Below the pieces are notes generated by a model that ran no database searches, was not told the DNA's origin, and saw only the letters and a program-made list of their open reading frames with translations. From positions 1-22,525 of the IMG/VR virus record IMGVR_UViG_3300008448_000722: a DNA stretch of 22,525 nt; one strand, given 5' to 3'. This DNA is from a virus. Shown here one piece after another: positions 7,271 through 16,100 of the stretch (within the stretch, counting starts at the first letter, position 1; every line of letters starts with the position of its first letter). A program made the position numbers and the translations under genes.

Positions 7271-7363
7271 ATGAAAGACTTGGTCGAAGCGTTTATCGTT
7301 GCGGCTTTCTTGGTTATTTTTATTGTCTGGGGTACGTTCACCCTTGTGTGGATTTGGGGATGA
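7271..7363 (+). CDS. 30-residue membrane microprotein
   Basis: A short ORF begins two bases after the previous stop, with TAGG at 7258-7261 nine bases before the ATG. It encodes MKDLVEAFIVAAFLVIFIVW and a short continuation ending in VWIWG. It is almost entirely one transmembrane segment with a charged N-terminus. Its stop lies one base before the next ATG, so it fills what would otherwise be an unusual gap between tightly packed genes. No homologue is known to me. It could be a holin accessory, an antiholin or simply a short leader for the downstream gene. Confidence rests on packing and composition only. Confidence 0.45.
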   Translation: MKDLVEAFIVAAFLVIFIVWGTFTLVWIWG

Positions 7364-7364
7364 A

Positions 7365-7820
7365 ATGATTGACATTACCAAAGCAATTGGAGCCGTTGCC
7401 GCTACCGTTGCCGCACTAGGCGGCAGTTACACGCTTGCCGATAAGTTTGGTTGGTTTGACCGCGCAATCATTGAATGGTCGCCTGAGAACTTTAAGATTG
7501 TGGCAGAGGCTGGTAAACCAATCACTGTTACGGTTGCAAGAATAAAAAAACGGGATGACTGTTCTGTTGAGAGTTTTACGCCAAGCATTCGTGATGCGGC
7601 AGGCATGGTGCATGAAGCGACCACCACTGCAAGCAAGTTCAGTGGCCCAGCAGGCCCAGAGATTGACACATTCACCTATGAACTGACGATGGTGAGAAAA
7701 GAGAAGATTGCCAGTGGTAAGGCAACCTTGCTGGCAACCATTAAATACAAATGCCCTGAAGGGGAGCGTGTTGTGCAATACCCTCGTCACAAGAATTTAA
7801 GTTTTGAATTAAAAGGGTAA
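7365..7820 (+). CDS. Membrane-anchored protein of unknown function in the lysis cluster
   Basis: This is a 151-residue protein. The ATG at 7365 is chosen over a start at 7299, which would overrun the microprotein gene; GGGG at 7357-7360 is close upstream. Residues 4-25 (ITKAIGAVAATVAALGGSYTL) are a hydrophobic segment that may act as signal anchor or TM helix. The rest is a beta-rich domain with two cysteines in KKRDDCSVESF and IKYKCPEGERVV, which could form a disulfide in the periplasm. Similar hypothetical proteins occur next to phage lysis genes (recollection). It is not obviously an i-spanin, since no long periplasmic coiled coil is seen. The function is unknown; a spanin substitute or envelope-modifying factor is speculative. 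Confidence 0.65.
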   Translation: MIDITKAIGAVAATVAALGGSYTLADKFGWFDRAIIEWSPENFKIVAEAGKPITVTVARIKKRDDCSVESFTPSIRDAAGMVHEATTTASKFSGPAGPEIDTFTYELTMVRKEKIASGKATLLATIKYKCPEGERVVQYPRHKNLSFELKG

Positions 7821-7824
7821 AGCA

Positions 7825-8340
7825 ATGGCTCAGTTTGAACCAGCTTTTGAGCAAATGATTAGAGACGAGGGCGGCTACGTTCTGCATGAAGTCGCTGGCG
7901 ACACGGGAGGCATGACCTACGCAGGCATCGCTCGCAACAAGAACCCACAGTGGGCTGGCTGGGCGCTGGTGGACAAAAAGGAGTTTGGCGGCTCCTTGAC
8001 ACCTATGGTGCGTGAGTTCTACCGCGTTGAGTTTTGGGACAAGATGCGTGGGAACGAGATTGCCAACCAAGAGGTTGCCAACACCATTTTTAACTTTGGG
8101 GTAAATGCTGGCATGGGCATGGCTGTAAAGCTGGCTCAGCTCGTGGTTGGAGCCACTCCTGACGGGGGTATTGGAGCCAAAACCGTCGAAAAGCTCAATC
8201 AGATCACCGATGGTCAGCGCTTCAAAGAGTCATACGCCTTGGCAAAAATTGCTCGTTATGTTGAGATTTGCAACAAAAACCCTGTTCAGGTCAAGTTCCT
8301 TAAGGGCTGGCTAAATCGCACACTGAAAGGTTTGAAATGA
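7825..8340 (+). CDS. Endolysin, GH108-type muramidase
   Basis: This is a 171-residue protein, the usual size for the family. AAGGG at 7813-7817 is seven bases from the ATG. Residues 13-18 read RDEGGY, where Glu15 is the expected catalytic acid of glycoside hydrolase family 108. It is followed by GDTGGMTYAGIA, which corresponds to the family's D-x-GG-x-T-x-x-GI block. The C-terminal half (NTIFNFGVNAGMGMAVKLAQ, VGATPDGGIGAKT) resembles the predicted peptidoglycan-binding domain usually paired with GH108. There is no signal peptide, so access to the wall probably depends on the holin downstream. The stop overlaps the holin ATG (ATGA). It cleaves the glycan backbone of peptidoglycan to lyse the host. 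Confidence 0.9.
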   Translation: MAQFEPAFEQMIRDEGGYVLHEVAGDTGGMTYAGIARNKNPQWAGWALVDKKEFGGSLTPMVREFYRVEFWDKMRGNEIANQEVANTIFNFGVNAGMGMAVKLAQLVVGATPDGGIGAKTVEKLNQITDGQRFKESYALAKIARYVEICNKNPVQVKFLKGWLNRTLKGLK

Positions 8341-8774
8341 GCTTAATAGGCGTTGGATCAATCATTGAAGCGGTCGGTAAGGTTGCAGGCGACCTGATCA
8401 CCACTGACAAAGAAAAGATGGAGATGGAGATTGAGCAAAGAAAGCTCGATCTTGAAGAAAAACGCATCGACCAAGCTACAGACCTAGCCCAGATTGAGGT
8501 CAACAAGATTGAAGCGGCGTCCTCTAACGTGTTTGTCTCTGGCTGGCGACCTGCCATCGGTTGGATTGGTGTGGCGGCTATGGGTTACCAGTTTTTGCTC
8601 TACCCTCTGTTTCAGTGGTGCTGGAAATACTTACAGGCTATGGGTTGGGTTCCTGTGGGCATGGATCCCCCTCCAGTGCTCGAGGCTGACCAACTTTGGG
8701 TCATCCTGTCAGGAATCTTGGGAATCGCTGGTATGCGGTCTTTTGAGAAGACTAAGGGTGTGGCAAGCAAGTAG
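8337..8774 (+). CDS. Holin, GTA-type three-TM family
   Basis: This is a 145-residue protein starting in the ATGA overlap with the endolysin; GAAAGG at 8325-8330 is six bases upstream. A short hydrophobic N-terminus is followed by a strongly charged helix at about 22-60 (KEKMEMEIEQRKLDLEEKRI), then the family signature FVSGWRPAIGW (67-76) leading into a membrane segment (73-98), and a second clear segment at about 118-133 (WVILSGILGIAGMRSFEK). This pattern is that of the holin of gene-transfer agents and many phages of Gram-negative bacteria. It would form the inner-membrane lesion that lets the endolysin reach the wall. It is the last gene before a promoter-bearing gap. Confidence 0.88.
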   Translation: MSLIGVGSIIEAVGKVAGDLITTDKEKMEMEIEQRKLDLEEKRIDQATDLAQIEVNKIEAASSNVFVSGWRPAIGWIGVAAMGYQFLLYPLFQWCWKYLQAMGWVPVGMDPPPVLEADQLWVILSGILGIAGMRSFEKTKGVASK

Positions 8775-8776
8775 CC

Positions 8777-8805
8777 TTGTCACAAGCTAAAAGGCATACT
8801 AAAAT
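8777..8805 (+). promoter_or_regulatory. Sigma70-like promoter before the structural operon
   Basis: TTGTCA at 8777-8782 and TAAAAT at 8800-8805 each match the bacterial -35 and -10 consensus at five of six positions, with exactly 17 bases between them. They lie in the 58-base gap after the holin (8775-8832), one of the largest + strand gaps in the window. Transcription would begin near 8812, just before the GAGGTG ribosome binding site of the adaptor gene. A small inverted repeat (CTTG, three-base gap, CAAG at 8776-8786) overlaps the -35 and could be an operator, but it is too short to insist on. The promoter would allow head-tail and ejection genes to be expressed apart from the lysis genes. 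Confidence 0.55.
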
Positions 8806-8832
8806 GTCCCAACGAATCTACGAGGTGAACGC

Positions 8833-9468
8833 ATGACGACCGCAAGTGTTATGACCTATGACAGTTTGGTCGAAAACATCCAGTCCTATCTGGAGCGTAC
8901 AGACGCCTCCACGCTAGACAAGATCCCCCTTTTCATCATGCTGGCTGAGCAGGTTATTGCCTCTCAGATCAAGTTTTTGGGCAATTTAACCGTTAACACC
9001 AGCACCATGACCGCTGGGGCTAACGTCATTGACAAGCCAGCTCGTTGGCACAAAACCGTCTCCATGAACATCACGGTAGCTGGTTCTCGTCAGCCAGTTT
9101 TAACTCGAAGGTATGAGTACCTGCGCGAGTACTGGCCTAACCCCACGCTAGAGGGCACACCAGCCTTTTATTGTGATTACGACTACACCCATTGGATGGT
9201 GGCTCCCACGCCTGATGCGGCTTACAACTTTGAGGTTTTGTACTACGAGCGCGTCCAACCTTTGGACAGCTCTAATCAGACCAATTGGTTCACCATATAC
9301 GCCCCCCAAGCCCTGCTGTACGGCTCTTTGCTTCAAGCCATGCCGTTCCTGAAAAACGACGACCGCACTCCCATGTGGCAGGCTCAGTACAAGCTGATCA
9401 TGGATGTTTTGACAGCAGAGGACAAGTTGCGTATTGCAGATCGTCAGGCGGTCGCCAATGACAGTTAA
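8833..9468 (+). CDS. Head-tail adaptor protein, SU10-type
   Basis: This is a 211-residue protein. GAGGTG at 8822-8827 precedes the ATG. The sequence follows the pattern of the phage SU10 adaptor family: an N-terminal helical part (YDSLVENIQSYLERTD, IPLFIMLAEQVIASQI), a LTRRYEYLREYWPNP region, then GTPAFYCDYDYTHWMVAPTPDAAY (about 107-130) and a C-terminal helical part with APQALLYGSLLQAMPFLKND. Adaptors of this kind bind under the portal ring and join it to the tail nozzle, closing the filled head. The gene lies two genes upstream of the nozzle, consistent with this job. The family call rests on recalled motif order, length and position. Confidence 0.78.
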   Translation: MTTASVMTYDSLVENIQSYLERTDASTLDKIPLFIMLAEQVIASQIKFLGNLTVNTSTMTAGANVIDKPARWHKTVSMNITVAGSRQPVLTRRYEYLREYWPNPTLEGTPAFYCDYDYTHWMVAPTPDAAYNFEVLYYERVQPLDSSNQTNWFTIYAPQALLYGSLLQAMPFLKNDDRTPMWQAQYKLIMDVLTAEDKLRIADRQAVANDS

Positions 9469-9476
9469 GGACTAAC

Positions 9477-10691
9477 ATGAGCTACAACTCACCATTCACA
9501 GGCAACGTCATTCAACCGACGGACGTCTCTTATCGCGCAGTTACGCTAAGCGCAAACACTCAGTTGGAGTGGCCCATCAACGGCAACGCTACTGACGACT
9601 TTGCCGCTCGTATCATGCAGGTTACGGCTACAAGTGCGGGTTTAAGCCTGTACATGCCACCTGCCAACCAAAGCTCGGTAGGCAATGATGCGCTGATCAG
9701 AAACGTCGGAATCAACACCTTTACGGTAAAAGACTACGCTGGCGCTAACACGATCATCTCTGTTGCCGCTGGTGAGTCTAAGTACGTTTACATCACAGCT
9801 AACCCTACAGTAACTGGCACATGGGGAACCATTGCTTTTGGCACGGGTACATCTTCTGCCGATGCGGGTACTTTGGCTGGCTTAGGTTTGGTTGCAAGTG
9901 GCGCAACATTGAACCAAAGTCACCCAGCGCAATCAATTGTGACTGGCGGAACCTTTGCTACTACAGATCGAGCTCAGGCGTTGGTGTGGAATGGTGGAGC
10001 TGGCACATACACGCTTCCATCGACTTCTACCTTGGGGAATAACTGGTTCACGATGTTCAAGAACAACGGATCTGGGTCAATGGTGATTTCAGCGTCTGAC
10101 AACATTGATGGCGTTTCTACAAAAACTTTTGCTCCAAATGAATCTGCATTTATTGTATGTACAGGAACAACCTACATCACGGTTGGATACGGTGTTAGCA
10201 CAACATTCTTCTACACCTCGTTAGTTAAGGCTGTAACGACTGGCTCTTATACACTAAGCTCTAGTGAGGCGTCTAACACCATACAGACATACACAGGAAC
10301 GCTTACAGGTAACGTGACGGTGGTTTATCCGCCTGTTGTGAACTTGTACGTGATCAAGAACTCTGTGACCGCTGGTGGCTATACACTGACAGTAGGCACT
10401 GGCTCAGGAACCTCTGTGGTTGTTCCTGCTGGTCAGCAAGTTACTTTGGCTTGCGATGGTACGAACTTCTTCAACGCAAATACATCTCAAGCTGGCGCTG
10501 TTACAACGGTAAGCTTGTCTGATGGAAATGTTGGTTCGCCCTCTTTAAATTTTGCTAGTGAGACAAATACAGGTATTTATCGAGCTGGAGCTGGTCGCTT
10601 TAACATCGCTGTTGGCGGATCAATGGCTGTTGACGTAACAAGCAGTGGAATGAAAGTTCCTGTTGGTATTTCTGGGGGCACGTTTGTATGA
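9477..10691 (+). CDS. Fibre-like virion protein between adaptor and nozzle genes
   Basis: This is a 404-residue protein with TAAGGA (9466-9471) before the ATG. The sequence is Gly/Thr/Ser-rich and beta in character throughout. Residues about 354-387 (PSLNFASETNTGIYRAGAGR followed by a VGGSMAVDV strand) match a motif widely seen near the C-terminus of phage tail fibres, often before an intramolecular chaperone, which is absent here. The final residues GISGGTFV share GISGGTF with the end of the fibre-like protein at 1-1596. The codons for this end contain GGGGG (10674-10678), the likely ribosome binding site of the nozzle gene, whose ATG overlaps the stop by four bases. It is probably a side fibre or tail decoration attached near the nozzle (inference). 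Confidence 0.7.
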   Translation: MSYNSPFTGNVIQPTDVSYRAVTLSANTQLEWPINGNATDDFAARIMQVTATSAGLSLYMPPANQSSVGNDALIRNVGINTFTVKDYAGANTIISVAAGESKYVYITANPTVTGTWGTIAFGTGTSSADAGTLAGLGLVASGATLNQSHPAQSIVTGGTFATTDRAQALVWNGGAGTYTLPSTSTLGNNWFTMFKNNGSGSMVISASDNIDGVSTKTFAPNESAFIVCTGTTYITVGYGVSTTFFYTSLVKAVTTGSYTLSSSEASNTIQTYTGTLTGNVTVVYPPVVNLYVIKNSVTAGGYTLTVGTGSGTSVVVPAGQQVTLACDGTNFFNANTSQAGAVTTVSLSDGNVGSPSLNFASETNTGIYRAGAGRFNIAVGGSMAVDVTSSGMKVPVGISGGTFV

Positions 10692-12928
10692 CCAAAAAGG
10701 TCTTTGCTCTCGACACAAAGGCTGGCATCCAACGCGATGGTACGGTCTTTGACAAAGAGTTTTACAACTCTGGTCGTTGGGTAAGGTTCCAGCGCGGACG
10801 TCCTCGCAAGATTGGTGGCTATAGGCAGATCACGGCTGGGCTGTCAGGGCCATCCAGAGGCATCTACGTCAACCCACAGCAAAGCTTTAACAACGTCTTC
10901 AGTGGGCACTCACAAGGCTTGCAGGTTGTTCCAATTGACAACAATGGTGTGGGTGCTGGTATCACGGATATGACGCTGAGCAACTTCACCTCATCGGACA
11001 ATAATCTGTGGCAGTTTGATGCGTTCTATGATGTAAGTGGGTCAGGGAATAATTTGCTCCTCGCGCACCCGGGGCAAAACCTCACGCTCATCGACAACAA
11101 CGTCAACACCCCCGTTTTGGGCGGCGCTATCACTGGCACCTCTTTGTCAGCGCTTGGCATATTTACTGAGTCAGCGTACTTAAACGCCACCACGACCATG
11201 TACCTTTCAACCCAGAGCCTTTTGATTGGCGCTGGTCAGTCCATCTCTGGGACTGGTATTCCCTCTGGTACTACTGTTGTTTCAGCCAATCTTTTTGTGC
11301 CTGTTTTGAACGCTGTGGCTGTGACTGGCACGGCTGGTCAGTGTTCTTGTACATCAACAACTGGTCTTTATATTGGTCAAAGAGTTGCTGTTTCAGGCAC
11401 TTTGACTGGTACTGCTACAGGCATTACCTCTGGCGTGACGTACTTTATCATCGCCACTAACTACGCCACAACATTTACGCTTTCTGCCTCTTCTGGTGGT
11501 GCGGCAATTACGACTACTGCTGGAACAACTGACGGTTTGGTTTTCACAGCAACTCAAGTACAGAACGTGGTGATTTCAGCCGCCGCAACAGCTTCTGGCG
11601 CCTCTACGATCACGTTTAACAACAATATTTCGGTGTCTGGTGGCGTGGTTACCCTTCACCCTTATGTGTTTGTGTACGGAAATGATGGGCTGATAAAGAA
11701 CTGCTCAGCAGGCAACACCAATGATTGGGTCTCTGCTGACGCAAATGAGGTCTCTGTAGCCACTGGAAAGATTGTCCAAGGGCTACCAGTCAGGGGCGGC
11801 TCAAACGCGCCTTCTGGGCTGTTTTGGAGCCTTGATAGCCTTATTCGCGTGTCCTACATCGGTGGTGCTGGTACGCCCCCACAGTTTTGGCGATATGACT
11901 TAATCTCTTCACAGTCATCTATCCTGTCTTCTCAGTGCGTAATTGAGTACGACGGTGTTTACTATTGGATTGGTGTTGATAGGTTCTTGCTCTACAACGG
12001 TGTTGTGAAGGAGATCTCCAACAACATGAACCAAAACTACTTTTTTGACAACTTAAACTACGCCCAGCGCGAGAAGATTTGGGTGTCAAAGGTTCCTCGT
12101 TTTGGTGAAGTTTGGTGGTTCTACCCACGCGGTGATGCAACCGAATGTACAGACGCAATCATCTACAACATTCGCGAGAATACTTGGTATGACGCAGGTG
12201 AGGCTCTTGGAGCTCGTCGCTCTGCTGGTTACTTCTCTCAGCTTTTTCCTTACCCAATTGCCGCCTCTTGGGAAGCCAATGAAGTTGGCGGTATCAATAC
12301 CGTCACATTGACCAACGCTGGATCTGGTTACACAAACGGCACATACAACAGCCAAGCGCTTACAGGCGGAAGCGGTACAGGCGCAACAGCAAATATCACG
12401 GTTGCTGGTGGTGTTATTACTGCTGTCGCAATCTTTAACAAGGGTCAAAACTACGTTACTGGTGACGTTTTGTCTGCCGCAATCCCTGCTGGATCTAACC
12501 TTGCAATTACGGTTGGTCAGGTGGTTAATTTTGTGTCGCTATGGCAACATGAGATTGGAACTGATGCGGTTCAGAATACGACAGCTCTTGCGATTGAGTC
12601 ATTTTTTGAAACCAATGATCTTGGATTGGTCTCAGGCGGCCCGTCCCAACCAAACCCTGTTGGAGACAACAGGTGGCTACGTTTAGAGCGTATTGAGCCT
12701 GACTTTGTGCAATCAGGCGAGATGGAAATCTACGTGACTGGTCGATCATTTGCTCAGTCCAACGACGTGACGACTGGCCCCTACCCATTTGATCCAGACA
12801 CTGGAAAGGTTGACATGCGCGAACAGCGCCGTGAGCTTCGCCTAAAGTTTGTCTCTAACGTGGCTGGTGGTAACTACCAAGTTGGTAAGGTTGTCCTAGA
12901 CGCAGACGTGGGTGACGTGAGACCATAA
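10688..12928 (+). CDS. Tail nozzle / DNA stabilisation protein, P22 gp10-like, with inserted domains
   Basis: This is a 746-residue protein. The N-terminus IQRDGTVFDKEFYNSGRW followed by VRFQRGRPRKIGGYR is characteristic of the packaged-DNA stabilisation (gp10-like) family that forms the nozzle of short-tailed phages. Later conserved parts are RVSYIGGAGTPPQFWRYDLI, YYWIGVDRFLLYNG, YFFDNLNYAQREKIWVSKV, WWFYPRGDATECTDAIIYNI and, at the C-terminus, RWLRLERIEPDF and MEIYVTGR. This is consistent with a beta-propeller body. Two stretches look inserted: about 211-291 (GLYIGQRVAVSG, ITSGVTYFIIATNYATTFTL) and about 531-614 (LTNAGSGYTNGTYNSQALTG, GGVITAVAIFNKGQNYVTGD). Both resemble small beta modules found scattered among tail proteins. 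It completes the tail conduit. The start overlaps the previous stop and the end overlaps the next ATG by one base. Confidence 0.82.
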   Translation: MTKKVFALDTKAGIQRDGTVFDKEFYNSGRWVRFQRGRPRKIGGYRQITAGLSGPSRGIYVNPQQSFNNVFSGHSQGLQVVPIDNNGVGAGITDMTLSNFTSSDNNLWQFDAFYDVSGSGNNLLLAHPGQNLTLIDNNVNTPVLGGAITGTSLSALGIFTESAYLNATTTMYLSTQSLLIGAGQSISGTGIPSGTTVVSANLFVPVLNAVAVTGTAGQCSCTSTTGLYIGQRVAVSGTLTGTATGITSGVTYFIIATNYATTFTLSASSGGAAITTTAGTTDGLVFTATQVQNVVISAAATASGASTITFNNNISVSGGVVTLHPYVFVYGNDGLIKNCSAGNTNDWVSADANEVSVATGKIVQGLPVRGGSNAPSGLFWSLDSLIRVSYIGGAGTPPQFWRYDLISSQSSILSSQCVIEYDGVYYWIGVDRFLLYNGVVKEISNNMNQNYFFDNLNYAQREKIWVSKVPRFGEVWWFYPRGDATECTDAIIYNIRENTWYDAGEALGARRSAGYFSQLFPYPIAASWEANEVGGINTVTLTNAGSGYTNGTYNSQALTGGSGTGATANITVAGGVITAVAIFNKGQNYVTGDVLSAAIPAGSNLAITVGQVVNFVSLWQHEIGTDAVQNTTALAIESFFETNDLGLVSGGPSQPNPVGDNRWLRLERIEPDFVQSGEMEIYVTGRSFAQSNDVTTGPYPFDPDTGKVDMREQRRELRLKFVSNVAGGNYQVGKVVLDADVGDVRP

Positions 12929-13188
12929 TGGCAAACATCCTCAACACCAATTTGGTCTACGACCCAAGGTATCACACCTTTGATTCGTGGGCGTCCCTCA
13001 TGTGTGAGCTGTATGCGGCGCAACAGCTATCTATCCCAGACGCAAACACGGATTGGAAGTCGTGGGCGGCTGGACTGAAGGGCATTGATGTGTTTACGAA
13101 CGAGGGGATACCCGGCCCCTACAACTACGACGACTGGCAAGAATGGGCTGAAGCTCTTGTCAACGCAGTTAACCCAACGGTGAACTAA
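12928..13188 (+). CDS. Small Trp-rich protein after the nozzle gene
   Basis: This is an 86-residue protein. Its ATG shares one base with the nozzle stop (TAATG), so translation is probably coupled; no strong Shine-Dalgarno is visible. The pattern is YDPRYHTFDSWASLMCELYA, then WKSWAAGLKGIDVFTNEGIP, PxPYxYDDWQEWAEALV. The spaced tryptophans in WxxW pairs are typical of a small family of hypothetical proteins found directly after nozzle genes in uncultured phages (recollection). It may be a small virion or tail-knob component. No enzymatic motif is present. Confidence 0.65.
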   Translation: MANILNTNLVYDPRYHTFDSWASLMCELYAAQQLSIPDANTDWKSWAAGLKGIDVFTNEGIPGPYNYDDWQEWAEALVNAVNPTVN

Positions 13189-13189
13189 T

Positions 13190-16100
13190 ATGGCAGTTTC
13201 AGACAAAGACATATTTAACTACTTTGCCTCTCCAGAAGTAAGGTCTGATGCGCAAATTGCACGAGACATGGACACCTTTCGTGTCTCTGCCGCAGACATT
13301 GCTCGTGCCACAGGCGTTGATGTTGGCGGCGTACAAGCTCGATATGACGCCGCACAAAGTCCTAGCGGTGGTTTGTCCACCGTTACACAAGGCAAAAATA
13401 CCGCTTTAGAAGACACTTCTAACAACTACAACACAAATACAAACTTAAATAATCAAGCAACTACTGGAGCCTTAACTCAAGCCGCTGATGTTTTAAGTAA
13501 AGACTTTACGAACACAACTAATGTTGGAGCTTTAACCAAAGCGGCGGACTACACATCTTCTGATGCAGAAACTAGCTTAAAACCTGTTGATTTAGGCAAT
13601 GGAACATACCAAACATCTGGCGGAACAATCATTGATTCCAATGGTTATCCTGTTACTGTTGGCAATGCACTAACCACTCAGCAAAAAATAGAGTTGGCTG
13701 AAAACAAAGCTTCTGAAGTAGCTAAGCCCACAACAATCGCAACACAGTTTCAAGGCAAAACCTACGACTTAAATATCAGCGATGTAGACAAAGTTAAAGC
13801 GCAAATATTAGCTCAGGGCACTACGTCCCAATGGACTGGTGAAGGATTTGGATCTGCTGAAGCTAACGCTGAAGCCATGGCTAAGAACTTGGTTGCGTCT
13901 GGCGTGACGGACATTAGTCAAGTTGCAATGATTGACAAGAAGGTTGACGCCGTTGTCATTCCTGATGGTCAAGGTGGTTTTGTTGATGCACAAGGCAACA
14001 GAGTTGACCCAAGCTTAGTCAAGGAAAACACGGACTATGGCGGTGAGAGCGGAAACCTAACCACCACATATACAGCCCCAATTGGCACTGAAAAAGTTAT
14101 TGGAAACAAGATAACTGGTGAACAGCTAATCAGCGACTATGACCGCTCAACAGGTAGCGCTTGGTCTGGAACCTTTACAGGCGAAGACAACACAGCTTTT
14201 AGAACAAGCTTTGATGCAAGCGGTAAACCAATCTTCTACACGACTGGCGCGTCTTCTAACGATCTAGTCACCATGATTGGTGATGACCCAATCCTTGGCA
14301 AGGTGGCAACTCTTGCCGCTGGCTACTTTGGTGGCCCTGCTGGCGTAGCCGCACTGCAAGCCGCTATGGGCAAGAGCGTTGAAGACATAGCCAAGAGCGC
14401 TTTGCTAACCTACGCTGGTGGACAGATAGCTGGAAATATTTCTGGATCGACTGACCTTGTTAGCTCTATAGGTGCTGATGCCACAAACGTCCTAGCTCGA
14501 GGTGCTGGGCAATTTGTATCTAGTGGCGGTAAGGCTGACATCATTCAGTCATTGGCTGGTGGTGCAGTTGATGTTGGTGTTAATCAAATTACTAGCCTTA
14601 TCCCAGACTTTGGGAACATGCCTAAAGGCGTTCAAGACTTCACAAAGAACGTAGTTGCAACCACCATCAAGAATGGTGGAGATTTGTCCATGGGTGAATT
14701 GGTGGACGCCGCATTTACTGCTGGAACAGCCGCTGTAAAAGCTTCCGCAACAGGAACAATTTCTACTGCCATTAAGGCTGATACAGCCGTCAACAATGCT
14801 GTTACTAATGAACTTAACAAGCAACTAACGATTGATGCGTCTGGTGCTCGTGACCTTAATTCTGCCGCTGAATTTGCCAGTGCTCAGGGCTACAACAAGT
14901 TTACGTTTGATGGCAAGACTTACACGCTTGACAACAACAACGCTGAAAACACAATTAAACAGTTAGAGGCTGACGCGCTAGTAACAAACACAGCCGCCAA
15001 CCTTAAAGGCGGTGAGTTTGAAGGTGTAGACGCTCAAGTAGCGGCTACTGCAAAAGCCAACAATACTGTTATTGGCAACGCAGAAGCAGACAATTTGGAA
15101 GAGGCGGCTTACTTAGCAAAACAAAAAAACCCAACAGGCACGACCTTTACATACGATGGCAAAACGTATGCCTTGGGCGCATCAAATACGGCTGTAACTC
15201 AAGAACTTAATGAAACCAAAAAAGCCGCAGTTCTAGACGACATCAAAAATGCCAAGACATTCAATGAAGCTTTTGCTACAGCAAGGTCGGGCTTGGGGGC
15301 TGGGCAAACATTTACTTGGAACGGAAAAGAGTACTCAACAGCTACAGCCACAGAACGCCCAGACTTGGCTGGCCCTTCTATTGAGTCATTGAACAAAGCC
15401 AATTTGGCTACAGTAACGGATGCATCTAAAACCGTTGCCGCTCAAAGCGATACAGCCGCACGAGCTACTGCCGCAGAAGAGCTTGCCAAACAACAAGCCG
15501 CTCAAAAAACCGCAATAGCGTCTATGCAGAAGACGGGTGTTTTTGACACCATGGTCAATGCCGTTCAAAATCAAATGAAGTTGAGCAGTGCCGCGGCTAA
15601 CGATTACTTGAAGAACAACCCAGACAGCCCAATTACAAACAGTGTAAGCACGGCATACGAAGCCGCTGGCAACTTAGAAAAGAATGTTGCAGGTGGCATA
15701 GCTTTGTTGACAAACAACAAGCCTCTTGCGGATGCTTTTGTAAAGAGTGGCAATGATCTGACTAAAGTTGGTCAAAGCATCGGCAACGGTGTTGTGGACA
15801 CTAAGAACTGGAACGACACCACACAGTTGATTCAAAACGCCAAGGGCTGGGAAAAGGTTGGCATATTGGCTGGTCGCATCATGGACGGCACGAGCGGTTT
15901 GGGTCGTCAGGTTGAGGTGGAGTTGCGCCAAGAGTTGCCGGGTCTCTTCCTCGGGGGCGGAACCGTCAAAGGTATTTTGATTGCCACTGGCGCTATGGAC
16001 ACCGCAGAGACCGCTGGTAACGCCGCCCTAGAAGCTTATGACGAAGCTGTAACAAAACAAGGCAAGAGCCACGCAGACGCCCTGTCAGACGCAAGGAAAG

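Noticed and set aside
8804-8836. Ten-codon leader ORF (MSQRIYEVNA) ending in ATGA at the adaptor start
   Set aside because: Its ATG overlaps the -10 box, so the main proposed transcript would not contain it, and no ribosome binding site precedes it. The overlap is probably chance or a relic.
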